Shown here: positions 7,072 through 15,200 of the stretch, piece by piece | Layout: every line of letters begins with the position of its first letter | Position numbering within the stretch: the stretch's first letter is position 1 | NCBI GenBank assembly: GCA_003531585.1 | Contig: DQFX01000036.1 | Location: 1 to 19,567 of the forward strand | Source: Oscillospiraceae bacterium | GTDB taxonomy: Bacteria > Bacillota > Clostridia > Oscillospirales > Ruminococcaceae | Direction: 5' to 3' | DNA: 19,567 bases | Notes under the pieces: generated by a model | Database searches by the model: none | Seen by the model: the letters and a program-made list of their open reading frames with translations, nothing else | What the model was told of the DNA's origin: nothing | Program-made: the position numbers and the translations under genes

Positions 7072-8328
7072 ATGGCACACGAAATAAGAAACCCCGACCT
7101 CTGGGAAAGCGGCGCACGCAAGATAGCGTGGGTAAAGCGCAACATGCCGCTGCTTAACGGAATCGAAAAGGAATTCGAGCAGGAAAAGCCCTTTGCAGGG
7201 CTGCGCGTAGCGCTCTCGGTACATCTTGAGGCTAAGACCGCGTACCTCTGCAAGGTGCTTGCAGCCGGCGGAGCCGAAATGTACGTCACCGGAAGCAACC
7301 CGCTGTCCACTCAGGACGATGTTGCTGCGGCGCTGGTTCACGACGGACTGAACGTATTCGCATGGTACGACGCTTCAAACGAGGAGTACCACCGCCACAT
7401 TTCGCAGGTCATCAAGGCTCGCCCCAACGTAATAATCGACGACGGCGGCGACCTGGTAAACCTCATTCACAACGAGTACCCCGAGCTTATCCCGGAGGTG
7501 CTGGGCGGCTGCGAGGAGACCACCACCGGAATTATCCGCCTGAAGGCCATGGATAAGGATCACGCGCTGAAATTCCCGATGGTGCTGGTAAACGACGCCG
7601 ACTGCAAGCACCTGTTCGATAACCGCTACGGCACCGGACAGTCCGTATGGGACGGCATCAACCGCACGACCAACCTTATCGTAGCCGGAAAGAACGTTGT
7701 GGTCGCAGGCTACGGCTGGTGCGGAAAGGGCGTTGCAATGCGCGCGAAGGGTCTCGGTGCTGACGTTATCGTCACCGAGATAGACCCGATAAAGGCTATG
7801 GAAGCCGTAATGGACGGCTTCAAGGTAATGCCCATGCGCGAGGCGGCGAAGGCCGGCGATTTCTTCGTGACCGTGACCGGCTGCGCCGACGTTATCGGCG
7901 AGGAAGCGTTCCTCAACATGAAGGACGGGGCTATCTGCTGCAACGCAGGTCACTTCGACGTGGAAGTAAACATGGCGAAGCTCCGCGAGATGGCTACGGA
8001 ATCCTACCTTGCGCGCAACAACATCATGGGTTACAAGCTGGCTAACGGCAACACCGTATTCGTTATCGCCGAGGGCAGACTTGTAAATCTCGCCGCCGGC
8101 GACGGACACCCCGCCGAGATAATGGACATGAGCTTCGCTATCCAGGCGCTCTCCGCGAAGTACATCGCGCAGAACAGCGCCGCAGTCAAGTCCAGCGGCC
8201 ACATGACGGTAAACGTACCCAAGGAGATAGACCGCGAGGTAGCGCTCCGCAAGATAAGCTACTGGGGACTTGAGATAGACAGGCTCACGCCCGAGCAGGA
8301 AAAGTACCTCGGAAGCTGGGAGGTCTGA
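7072..8328 (+). CDS. ahcY: S-adenosylhomocysteine hydrolase
   Basis: The 418-aa enzyme splits S-adenosylhomocysteine (SAH) to adenosine and homocysteine using a tightly held NAD. Visible hallmarks are HLEAKTAYL (51-59), IDDGGD (122-127), CEETTTGIIRL (147-157), the Rossmann loop GYGWCGKG (213-220), NAGHFD (291-296) and GRLVNLAAGDGHPAEIMDMS (335-354). The C terminus ends in LTPEQEKYLGSWEV, lacking the Lys-Tyr-rich tail (KPDHYRY type) seen in many eukaryotic and proteobacterial forms. That is normal for the shorter bacterial/archaeal subgroup. AAAGGAG precedes the ATG. The next gene starts 1 base after its stop, and a purine nucleoside phosphorylase lies two genes down, consistent with clearing the purine product. 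Confidence 0.95.
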   Translation: MAHEIRNPDLWESGARKIAWVKRNMPLLNGIEKEFEQEKPFAGLRVALSVHLEAKTAYLCKVLAAGGAEMYVTGSNPLSTQDDVAAALVHDGLNVFAWYDASNEEYHRHISQVIKARPNVIIDDGGDLVNLIHNEYPELIPEVLGGCEETTTGIIRLKAMDKDHALKFPMVLVNDADCKHLFDNRYGTGQSVWDGINRTTNLIVAGKNVVVAGYGWCGKGVAMRAKGLGADVIVTEIDPIKAMEAVMDGFKVMPMREAAKAGDFFVTVTGCADVIGEEAFLNMKDGAICCNAGHFDVEVNMAKLREMATESYLARNNIMGYKLANGNTVFVIAEGRLVNLAAGDGHPAEIMDMSFAIQALSAKYIAQNSAAVKSSGHMTVNVPKEIDREVALRKISYWGLEIDRLTPEQEKYLGSWEV

Positions 8329-8329
8329 T

Positions 8330-8953
8330 ATGACCTTCGAAGAACAGTTTGAACAGCTCCAGAAAATGTTCGATTCCTCAGATTGCGACATAGAAGTGCT
8401 CCCCCCGGACGAGGAGAAGGCTAAGAAACTCCGCGCCCAGGGCGGCGAGTTCACTCCGCTTGCGGCGATACTCGCAGGAACCGGCGGAGTTTCCGTAAAC
8501 GGAATACTGCGTTTTCTCGGCAGCGGCATGATGGATTTCTTCGAGCGCAACGAGCGTCTTTCCGAGATGGGCATGACGATAGTCGCCGAAGACGTTTTCG
8601 GAGGTATCTACGGTCTGGACAAGCAGGGAACGCTGCTTTACCTCGCACCGGACGAGCTGATGGTCGAGGAGTTCGGCGATAATTTTGACGAGCTTCTTGA
8701 ATTTGCCTGCAGCAGAAAGGAAATGGAACAGTTCTACCGCCCCTACATCAAGGAATGCCCCGGCGTGCTCTACGATGAGCTTCCCGCGGACAAGGGCGTG
8801 AGCGTGTACCCTCCCCTGTGGTCGGAAGCGGGAAATGACCCGCGCTCCACGGCGGCGGTGTCCATGAAAGAACTCCAGGACGTTGAGATAGAGGTCATGA
8901 AAAAACTGAACAGCCAGGATAATGCTGAGCCAAACGACGGAGGTGCAGAATGA
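8330..8953 (+). CDS. DUF2625-like protein
   Basis: The 207-aa soluble protein has no signal peptide or membrane helix. Its core (about 53-122), with GGVSVNGILRFLGSG, GMTIVAEDVFGGIYGLD and LLYLAPDELMVEEFG, resembles the DUF2625 family, whose members share an LG-motif, a 'dvfGG' segment and a YLAPD segment. No biochemical function is established for that family to my knowledge. The gene begins 1 base after ahcY and its stop overlaps the purine phosphorylase start (ATGA), so it is translationally locked between two enzymes of SAH/purine recycling. The C-terminal 40 residues are polar and low in complexity. Family assignment is from memory of the motif pattern and is moderately certain; the gene itself is secure. 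Confidence 0.75.
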   Translation: MTFEEQFEQLQKMFDSSDCDIEVLPPDEEKAKKLRAQGGEFTPLAAILAGTGGVSVNGILRFLGSGMMDFFERNERLSEMGMTIVAEDVFGGIYGLDKQGTLLYLAPDELMVEEFGDNFDELLEFACSRKEMEQFYRPYIKECPGVLYDELPADKGVSVYPPLWSEAGNDPRSTAAVSMKELQDVEIEVMKKLNSQDNAEPNDGGAE

Positions 8954-9780
8954 ACGTAAATTACGAAAAGCTGATGAAGTGCTTCGAATGCGTACAGCAG
9001 AAGATAACCTTCAAGCCGGAGATCGCGCTGATACTGGGCAGCGGCCTCGGCGACTACGCAGACACGATGGAAGTTGTTGAAACGCTGGATTACCACGATA
9101 TCGAGGGATTCCCGGTATCCACCGTTCCCGGTCACAAGGGACGCTTCGTGTTCGGCTATGCGGGCGGCGTTCCTATCGTTGCAATGCAGGGCAGAGTGCA
9201 TTTCTACGAGGGCTACAAGCCGCAGGACGTAGTGCTCCCCATCAGGCTGATGAAGCTGATGGGCGCAAAGGTGCTTTTCCTGACGAACGCGGCGGGCGGT
9301 ATAAACCGCAGCTTCAACGCAGGCGATTTCATGCTGATAACCGACCAGATATCAATGTCAGTCCCCTCGCCGCTCATCGGGGAGAATATCGACGAGCTGG
9401 GCGTGCGCTTCCCGGATATGTCCGAGGTATACAGCCGCCGCCTGCGGAAGATTATAGAGAATTCCGCCGTGACCGCCGGTGTACCGCTCCGCAGGGGCGT
9501 GTATATTCAGACCACCGGCCCGCAGTACGAAACCCCCGCAGAGATACGCGCATATGAGCGCCTTGGCGCTGACGCGGTGGGAATGTCCACCGCCATTGAA
9601 GCGATAGCGGCGCGCCACGCGGGAATGGAGATATGCGGAATCTCCTGCATAAGCAACCTCGCGGCGGGGATATCGGTGAATCCGCTCACCCACGCAGAGG
9701 TACAGGAGACCGCCGACAGAGTTGCCCCGCTTTTCAAGAAGCTGGTAACTCAGGCGATAAAGGATATCCACAACGCATAA
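8950..9780 (+). CDS. punA: Purine nucleoside phosphorylase (trimeric, NP-I family)
   Basis: This enzyme cleaves purine nucleosides such as inosine and guanosine with phosphate to free base and ribose-1-phosphate. The 276-aa length and motifs fit the trimeric human/PunA type. They are LGSGLG (29-34, phosphate loop), PGHKGRFVFG (60-69), GRVHFYEGY (81-89, H84), TNAAGGIN (112-119), TGPQYETPAEIR (189-200, E194), VGMSTAIEA (210-218) and SCISNLAAG (232-240, N236). The Asn marks preference for 6-oxopurines over adenosine in this family (established knowledge), so adenosine from AhcY would normally need deamination first. Its ATG overlaps the stop of the DUF2625-like gene. A strong terminator begins on the base after its stop, ending the operon. 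Confidence 0.93.
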   Translation: MNVNYEKLMKCFECVQQKITFKPEIALILGSGLGDYADTMEVVETLDYHDIEGFPVSTVPGHKGRFVFGYAGGVPIVAMQGRVHFYEGYKPQDVVLPIRLMKLMGAKVLFLTNAAGGINRSFNAGDFMLITDQISMSVPSPLIGENIDELGVRFPDMSEVYSRRLRKIIENSAVTAGVPLRRGVYIQTTGPQYETPAEIRAYERLGADAVGMSTAIEAIAARHAGMEICGISCISNLAAGISVNPLTHAEVQETADRVAPLFKKLVTQAIKDIHNA

Positions 9781-9816
9781 AAAATTGCGCCCTTTTTCAC
9801 GGAGGGCGCAATTTTT
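9781..9816 (+). terminator. Intrinsic terminator after the ten-gene operon
   Basis: AAAATTGCGCCCT (9781-9793) and AGGGCGCAATTTT (9803-9815) form a perfect 13-bp stem with a 9-nt loop, ending in a T-run. The first stem base follows the punA stop directly. Because the stem ends are A/T runs, it may also work in the opposite direction. Confidence 0.92.
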
Positions 9817-9853
9817 CTGCCATTTTTTGCGACTTAAAGGGAGAGGTGATAAT

Positions 9854-10411
9854 ATGGAAGATACCCAGATAATCGAACTTTATTTTGCCCGCGATGAACA
9901 GGCGCTGACCCGCTCCTCCGAAAAATACGGCGGCCTGTGCATGAGTATCGCTCAGCGGATACTTAACAGCCGCCCAGATTCCGAAGAATGCGTCAACGAC
10001 ACATGGCTAGGCGCATGGAACTCTATCCCGCCCGCAAAGCCGTTCTCGCTTTCCGCGTTTCTCAGCAGGATAACCCGCAACCTCGCCGTCGACCGTCTCC
10101 GCAGGAAAACGGCGCAGAAGCGCGGCTTCGGTGAGTACTCCTGCGCGCTGTCCGAGCTGGACGAATGCATTCCCTCGGACGTCAGCGTTGAAAAGCAGTT
10201 CGAAGCCGCACAGCTTGCGGAGATGATTGAAAAGTGGCTAGATTCCCTCCCCCGGGAAAAGCGCGCAGTGTTTATCCTGCGGTATTTTTATCTGAAACCG
10301 GTAGCCGAGGTAGCTTCCGACCTGGATATTACCATAAGCAAAACCGCCGCAATTCTCCGCCGGGAGCGGATATCCCTGCAAAAAACGCTTGAAAAGGAGG
10401 GCGTGCTATGA
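9854..10411 (+). CDS. ECF-type RNA polymerase sigma factor
   Basis: The 185-aa protein has sigma region 2 at about 22-85 (ECVNDTWLGAWNSIPP, then FLSRITRNLAVDRLRR) and region 4 at about 125-180 (LPREKRAVFILRYFYLKPVAEVASDL, then an ISKTAAILRRERISLQKTL recognition helix). No region 1.1 or 3 is present, which is the ECF layout. The frame is open further upstream across the terminator, but the ATG at 9854 follows a GGGAGAGGTG ribosome site and begins the family's fold. Its stop overlaps the start of the next gene (ATGA), the classic sigma/anti-sigma arrangement. Only 37 bases separate it from the upstream terminator and no promoter with room for a leader is visible. It may depend on read-through or on a promoter hidden in the terminator. 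Confidence 0.9.
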   Translation: MEDTQIIELYFARDEQALTRSSEKYGGLCMSIAQRILNSRPDSEECVNDTWLGAWNSIPPAKPFSLSAFLSRITRNLAVDRLRRKTAQKRGFGEYSCALSELDECIPSDVSVEKQFEAAQLAEMIEKWLDSLPREKRAVFILRYFYLKPVAEVASDLDITISKTAAILRRERISLQKTLEKEGVL

Positions 10412-11106
10412 GCGACAAATTATTAGAAGCCATCGGTGGAATATCCGAGCAGTTCATTGCTGAATGCGATGATTACATCAGCCAGAGGAAAGCCTCCCAC
10501 CGCCGCCGGAAGCTCACCCGCGTGACCGCACTCTGCGCCGCTGTTATCGCCGGAGCGGCTCTGCTGACCGGGGCGGTCTATTCGATATTCCGCGTAAGCT
10601 TCCCGAACAGCTTTGCGAACCGAACGGAACACAGCGCGGCTATTTACGACATCGAGCCGTTCAGAATGTCGATACAGCTTCCCGCCGGGTGCGTGATAGA
10701 AAAATCGGAAAACGCGCAGGGCGGCTGGTCGCCGATGGATATAAAGCTGAACGGCGAAACAGTCGGCACCGCCGACTACAGCACATTTGAACTGTACGAC
10801 GGCGTAGAACGCTCCGACCCGAATTTCTACCGAATGGTATACAATCAGCTGATGTTAAGCGCCCAGGCAAACTGGGACAACGATTATACCGTAGTAAAGC
10901 AGGACGAAACAAGCGAAAATGCGGTAACGAAAATCGGGATAGTGGCGGACTACGGAAGCGGAAGCCCCGGTGAAACGACATACCAGCCGGGAATACTAGC
11001 ATTCAGCACCGAGTTTTGCGTGTACGTCAACATCAGCCTTGAAAGCGGCATATTCACCGATGAGCAGATAGAATACATCGCCCGCTCTATTGAGCTTACA
11101 AGATAA
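10408..11106 (+). CDS. Single-pass membrane protein, probable anti-sigma factor
   Basis: The 232-aa protein has a short N-terminal cytoplasmic part (1-37; KLLEAIGGISEQFIAECDDYI, then a basic stretch with RRRK) and one transmembrane helix (about 38-60). An extracytoplasmic domain of about 170 residues follows, beta-rich and with Tyr and Asn. I do not recognise the outer domain. The call as anti-sigma rests on three things: the 4-base overlap with the ECF sigma gene, the topology, and the short helical N terminus typical of clostridial anti-sigma partners. No zinc-binding HxxxCxxC motif is present, so it is not a ZAS-type anti-sigma. The outer domain would be the sensor. Two tandem terminators follow the stop. 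Confidence 0.75.
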   Translation: MSDKLLEAIGGISEQFIAECDDYISQRKASHRRRKLTRVTALCAAVIAGAALLTGAVYSIFRVSFPNSFANRTEHSAAIYDIEPFRMSIQLPAGCVIEKSENAQGGWSPMDIKLNGETVGTADYSTFELYDGVERSDPNFYRMVYNQLMLSAQANWDNDYTVVKQDETSENAVTKIGIVADYGSGSPGETTYQPGILAFSTEFCVYVNISLESGIFTDEQIEYIARSIELTR

Positions 11107-11107
11107 C

Positions 11108-11146
11108 AAATCCGCGCCCTGAACATGGGCGCGGATTTATTTTTTT
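11108..11146 (+). terminator. Intrinsic terminator after the sigma/anti-sigma pair
   Basis: AAATCCGCGCCC (11108-11119) and GGGCGCGGATTT (11127-11138) form a perfect 12-bp stem with a 7-nt loop, followed by ATTTTTTT. It starts one base after the stop codon. Confidence 0.93.
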
Positions 11147-11176
11147 CAGGGACTGCAAAAGCAGTCCTGTTTTTTT
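11147..11176 (+). terminator. Second tandem terminator
   Basis: CAGGGACTGC (11147-11156) pairs with GCAGTCCTG (11161-11169) around an AAAA loop with one bulged G, then seven T bases follow. It is a back-up terminator for the + strand. It ends at the stop codon of the convergent gene, for which it forms a hairpin without a T-run on the minus strand. Confidence 0.8.
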
Positions 11177-11606
11177 ACCGGATACCGGGTATACTGATAT
11201 CGGGAATATCGTTTGCTCTGGGAGCGCCGCAGTTCTGGCAGAAGTTGGCGTCAGGAGCGTTGACCTTTCCGCAGGAGCATTTCCAGGGAGTATCCGGTCT
11301 GACAGCATCGCCGTCTGACATATTTGCAAGTATCTTGCCTAACGTCTGCGATATGTCGGAAAGGGTACGGTCTGTTTCGCGGGTGTTTCTTGAAGCTATA
11401 TGTATAATGTTTTCAGACATCTCGATGTACATCGCCCATGCAATATGAGAAATAAGAACCGGAATAATCGAAATAAGTGCTGTTATCCACACTCCGCCAT
11501 TTCCTGTGACCAGTCCGTTGATAAACATAAACACCACGCCCAGCGCACATAACCCTAAGCTCACCTTCACCACGACCTTGCTAACTGTTGTCCATTTGTC
11601 ATTCAT
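11175..11606 (-). CDS. Two-helix membrane protein with C-terminal zinc ribbon
   Basis: The 143-aa protein has two transmembrane helices (about 11-33 and 39-62), then a polar, probably helical cytoplasmic stretch. Near the C terminus is a zinc ribbon of the CSCG...FCQNCG type that ends the conserved part. The function is unknown. An ATG lies five codons upstream (11621), but it lacks a ribosome site. GGAGG (11619-11615 on this strand) sits 8 bases before the ATG at 11606, and that GGAGG lies inside the longer reading frame, so the shorter start is preferred. Transcription comes from a perfect consensus promoter (11739-11711), and the leader carries two 27-bp tandem repeats. The divergent XRE gene is the likely regulator. 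It converges on the sigma/anti-sigma pair. Confidence 0.8.
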   Translation of the reverse strand: MNDKWTTVSKVVVKVSLGLCALGVVFMFINGLVTGNGGVWITALISIIPVLISHIAWAMYIEMSENIIHIASRNTRETDRTLSDISQTLGKILANMSDGDAVRPDTPWKCSCGKVNAPDANFCQNCGAPRANDIPDISIPGIR

Positions 11607-11631
11607 TTTTGAATCCTCCATGTTAATTGAT

Positions 11632-11685
11632 TTTTGAAACCTTTCAAGCGTTAATAACTTTTGAAGACTTTCAAATGTTATTAAC
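11632..11685. repeat. Two head-to-tail 27-bp repeats forming a 16-bp hairpin (candidate operator)
   Basis: Units 11632-11658 and 11659-11685 abut exactly and match at 22 of 27 positions. Each reads TTTTGAA-NN-CTTTCAA-NN-GTTAWTAAC. Each holds a TTGAA/TTCAA palindrome and a GTTAWTAAC palindrome. Read across the junction, 11650-11665 and 11670-11685 form a 16-bp stem with one mismatch and a GACT loop. The repeats lie about 20-75 bases downstream of the predicted start site of the minus-strand gene, ending about 25 bases before its ATG. They could be a two-site operator acting as a roadblock, or an RNA structure in the leader. Confidence 0.7.
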
Positions 11686-11710
11686 CCAATATGACACCTT
11701 TCCTATGTAT

Positions 11711-11739
11711 ATTATAACCTTTTATAGTTGCTTTGTCAA
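11711..11739 (-). promoter_or_regulatory. Perfect consensus promoter for the zinc-ribbon membrane protein
   Basis: On the minus strand TTGACA (11739-11734), a 17-bp spacer (11733-11717) and TATAAT (11716-11711) match the housekeeping sigma consensus at all twelve positions. This is the strongest promoter in the window, and such a promoter normally needs a repressor; the tandem repeats downstream of it are a candidate site. Confidence 0.88.
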
Positions 11740-11760
11740 GACTTTTCAGCCATATATGAT
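11733..11760 (+). promoter_or_regulatory. Divergent promoter for the XRE regulator
   Basis: TTGTCA (11733-11738), a 16-bp spacer and TATGAT (11755-11760) precede the XRE gene. Its -35 box overlaps five of six bases of the -35 box of the opposite promoter, so RNA polymerase can probably occupy only one at a time. Confidence 0.6.
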
Positions 11761-11787
11761 AAAATATATCTGAAAGGAGAGATGGCT

Positions 11788-12117
11788 ATGGCAATTTACA
11801 CACGACTGAAAGACCTCCGTGAGGACGCTGACAAGACACAGAGCGATGTCGCACGCTACCTTGGAACCACTGCTCAATACTATGGCAAATATGAAAAAGG
11901 CGAACGCGAACTCCCTTTCGATCGCGCAATTCGGCTTGCTGAATACTATAATGTCACACTTGACTATCTCGCCGGAAGAAGCAACAACAAACTCGGACAG
12001 CCGCTCACCGACGATGAAGCCTCCCTCTTGAAGAAATGGCACTCACTTTCCGAACGCAACAAAGGCAAGATCGAATACCACATTGAAGAACTCAACGACA
12101 AAAATCACCACAAATAA
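11788..12117 (+). CDS. XRE-family (Cro/CI-type) transcriptional regulator
   Basis: The 109-aa protein has an N-terminal helix-turn-helix of the Cro/CI/XRE fold (about 5-62), including LKDLREDADKTQSDVARYLG, YGKYEKGERELP and AIRLAEYYNVTLDYLAGRS. A short helical tail (about 73-109) ends in Lys, Asp and His residues. AGGAG (11775-11779) is 8 bases before the ATG at 11788; an ATG two codons earlier is only 2 bases from the ribosome site, so the later start is chosen. The divergent layout with a membrane protein and the tandem-repeat site suggests local autoregulation and repression of the neighbour (inference). It is followed by its own terminator. AT content is higher than in the flanking operons, consistent with an accessory insertion. 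Confidence 0.88.
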   Translation: MAIYTRLKDLREDADKTQSDVARYLGTTAQYYGKYEKGERELPFDRAIRLAEYYNVTLDYLAGRSNNKLGQPLTDDEASLLKKWHSLSERNKGKIEYHIEELNDKNHHK

Positions 12118-12124
12118 CACAGAA

Positions 12125-12157
12125 TCTCCCCACCATCGCCGGTGGGGAGAAATTTTT
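12125..12157 (+). terminator. Intrinsic terminator after the XRE gene
   Basis: TCTCCCCACC (12125-12134) and GGTGGGGAGA (12141-12150) form a perfect 10-bp stem with a 6-nt loop, followed by AATTTTT. It starts 7 bases after the stop. Confidence 0.92.
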
Positions 12158-12182
12158 AACGGTGAGAAAGGTGCAGATACAA

Positions 12183-12213
12183 GGAAAAGCCCCAGCGGAC
12201 TCCGCTGGGGCTT
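12183..12213 (-). terminator. Intrinsic terminator after PFOR
   Basis: AAGCCCCAGCGG and CCGCTGGGGCTT (12187-12198 and 12202-12213) form a perfect 12-bp stem with a 3-nt loop. On the minus strand TTTTCC follows. It lies about 30 bases past the PFOR stop and converges with the XRE terminator. Confidence 0.88.
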
Positions 12214-12243
12214 AAACACGCAAAAGCGCATTAATTTAAATGA

Positions 12244-15200
12244 TTAGTCCTGCTTGAACTCGTCGCCGTACATGTTCTGGAGTTCAACGAGGTGCTTATA
12301 CTTAGCAGCCGCGTTCTTGACTGCCTTGTCGAACAGAACGGTAGCTCTCTCGGGGTTAGCACGCATGAGGGAGTTGTAGCGAACCTCTCTCATCATGAAT
12401 GCCTTGTAATCGCCGGTCGGAGCCTTGCTGTCGAGGGAGAACGGGTTCTTGCCCTCGTCTGCCAGAGCCGGATTGAAGCGGAACAGATGCCAGTAACCAG
12501 CCTCTACAGCTTCCTTCTCTACCTGCTGAGCGATGGTCAGACCGCCCTTGATACCGTGGTTGATGCACGGTGCGTAAGCGATGATGAGGGACGGACCGTC
12601 ATAAGCCTCAGCCTCTGCGATAGCCTTTAAGCACTGGTTCTTGTCAGCGCCCATGGAGATCTGTGCAACGTAAACGTAGCCGTAGCTCATTGCGATGCCT
12701 GCCAGATCCTTCTTCTTGACGTCCTTACCGCCGGCTGCGAACTGAGCGACTGCACCCACGTTGGTAGCCTTGGAAGCCTGTCCGCCGGTGTTGGAGTAAA
12801 CCTCGGTATCGAATACGAGGATATTTACGTTCTTGCCGGAAGCAATAACGTGGTCAAGTCCGCCGTAACCGATATCGTAAGCCCAGCCGTCGCCGCCGAA
12901 GATCCACTGGCTCTTCTTGGAGAGGTAGTTCTTAGCTGCGAGGATCTCGCCAACGATGCCGTCCTTTGCAGGGCACTGCTCAAGAGCGCTTACCAGCTTC
13001 TTGGTAGCAGCTGCGTTTGCCTTGCCGTCGTTCTCAGTAGCGAAATACTCGTCGATGAGTGCCTTAGCGTCATCATGAGCAACCTCGCGTGCTTCCTTCA
13101 GCTTCTTCTGAACTCTCTTTCTCAGAGTATCCTGAGCCAGGAACATACCGTAACCGAACTCTGCGTTATCCTCGAACAGGGAGTTAGCCCAAGCCGGACC
13201 CTTGCCTTCCTTGTTGGTGGTGTACGGAGTGGACGGCTCAGAGCCTGCCCAGATAGAGGAGCAGCCCGTAGCGTTTGCGATGTACATTCTGTCGCCGAAC
13301 AGCTGAGTAACGATCTTAGCGTACGGAGTCTCGCCGCAGCCTGCGCATGCGCCGGAGAATTCAAGCAGCGGCTGCTTGAACTGTGAACCCTTGACTGTGT
13401 TCTCCTTGAACTTCTCGTGAACCTCGGGCTTGTCGGAAACCTTGGAAACAGCGTAGTCGAATACCGGCTGCTGATCCATCTGTGTCTCGATGGGCTTCAT
13501 AACGAGAGCGCTCTTGCTCTTGTCCTTTGCGCCTGCCGGGCAGATGTTTGCGCATACGCCGCAGCCTGTGCAGTCCAGAGTAGAAACGACCATTGTGTAC
13601 TTCATGCCGGGGAGCTGCATTGCGTCCTTGGTCTTAACGGAAGCGGGAGCCGCAGCAGCCTCTTCAGCGTTCATGATAACCGGACGGATAACAGCGTGCG
13701 GGCAGACGAATGCACACTGGTTACACTCGATACAGTTCTCGGGGATCCACTCGGGAACGTCAACTGCGATACCGCGCTTCTCATAAGCAGCGGAGCCCTG
13801 CGGGAACGTACCGTCGGCAATATCAACGAATGTGGAAACAGGGATCTTGTCGCCGCGCTGTGCGTTAACGGGGATCTGTACATTGTTAACGAAGTCGACC
13901 AGGAACTTGTTGTCGCCCTCAGCCTTGTGCTCGGGGAGCTTGCCCTCGCAGTCAGCCCAGGAAGCGGGAACGTCTACCTTGATAACCTCGCCGGCACCCT
14001 TCTCGATAGCGGCGTAGTTCATGTTGACGATATCGTCGCCCTTCTTAGCAAAGGACTTGTACGCCATCTTCTTCATGTATGTGATAGCGTCCTCGGGCGG
14101 AATGATGTTAGCGATGGAGAAGAACGCGGACTGGAGCACGGTGTTAGTCTTGTTGCCAAGACCGATCTCTCTTGCCACCTTGTTAGCGTTGATTATGTAG
14201 AAGTTGATGTTGTTCTTAGCGATGTAAGCCTTAACCGGAGCCGGGAGCTTCTCGTCCAGCTCGTCAACTGTCCAGTGGCAGTTCAGCAGGAAGGAGCCGC
14301 CCGGAACAACGTCCTCTACCATATCGTACTTGTCGATATAGGACGGGTTATGACAGGCAACGAAGTTTGCCTTGTTGATGAAGTATGTGGACTTGATCGG
14401 AGTCTTACCGAAACGCAGGTGAGAAATTGTAACGCCGCCGGACTTCTTGGAGTCGTAAGCGAAGTAAGCCTGCGCGTACATGTCGGTGTGGTCGCCGATG
14501 ATCTTGATGGAGTTCTTGTTAGCGCCAACGGTGCCATCAGAGCCAAGACCCCAGAACTTGCAGCATGTTGTGCCTTCCGGAGTGGTGTTCGGGTTCTCGG
14601 TGATATCGAGAGACAGATGAGTTACATCGTCGTTGATACCCAGTGTGAATACCGGCTTTGTGGTGTTGTTGTAAACAGCGATGATCTGAGCCGGGTTGCA
14701 GTCCTTGGAACCAAGACCGTAACGTCCGGTGAATACCTGAGCGTCCTGGAACTTGTTCTCCTTCTTGAGGGCTGCAACTACATCGAGGTACAGCGGCTCG
14801 CCGAGGGAACCAGGCTCCTTTGTTCTGTCGAGTACGGAGATCTTCTTAACTGTTGCAGGGATAGCGGCAGTGAATGCGGAGGAAACGAACGGTCTGTACA
14901 GTCTTACCTTTACAAGGCCGACCTTTCTGCCCTGCTTGAGCAGGTAGTCGATGGTCTCCTCGATGGTGTCGCATACGGAGCCCATTGCTACGATAACTTC
15001 CTCGGCGTCCGGAGCGCCATAGTAGTTGAACAGCTTGTAATCTGTACCGATCTCTGCATTTACCTTGTTCATGTACTCGGTAACTATGTTCGGTACGTTG
15101 TTGTAGTAGGTGTTGCAAGCCTCACGAGCCTGGAAGAAGATATCCGGGTTCTGAGCTGTGCCGTGGAGTACGGGCTTCTCAGGGTTGAGGGCTCTGTCGC

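Noticed and set aside
7375..8574. 399-codon antisense frame over ahcY
   Set aside because: It is a shadow of ahcY in the opposite strand, crossing the gene boundary with the DUF2625-like gene, without a ribosome site or domain.
9827..9855. TTGCGA-17-TAATAT as promoter of the ECF sigma gene
   Set aside because: Its start site would fall downstream of the ATG and the ribosome site, leaving no functional leader.
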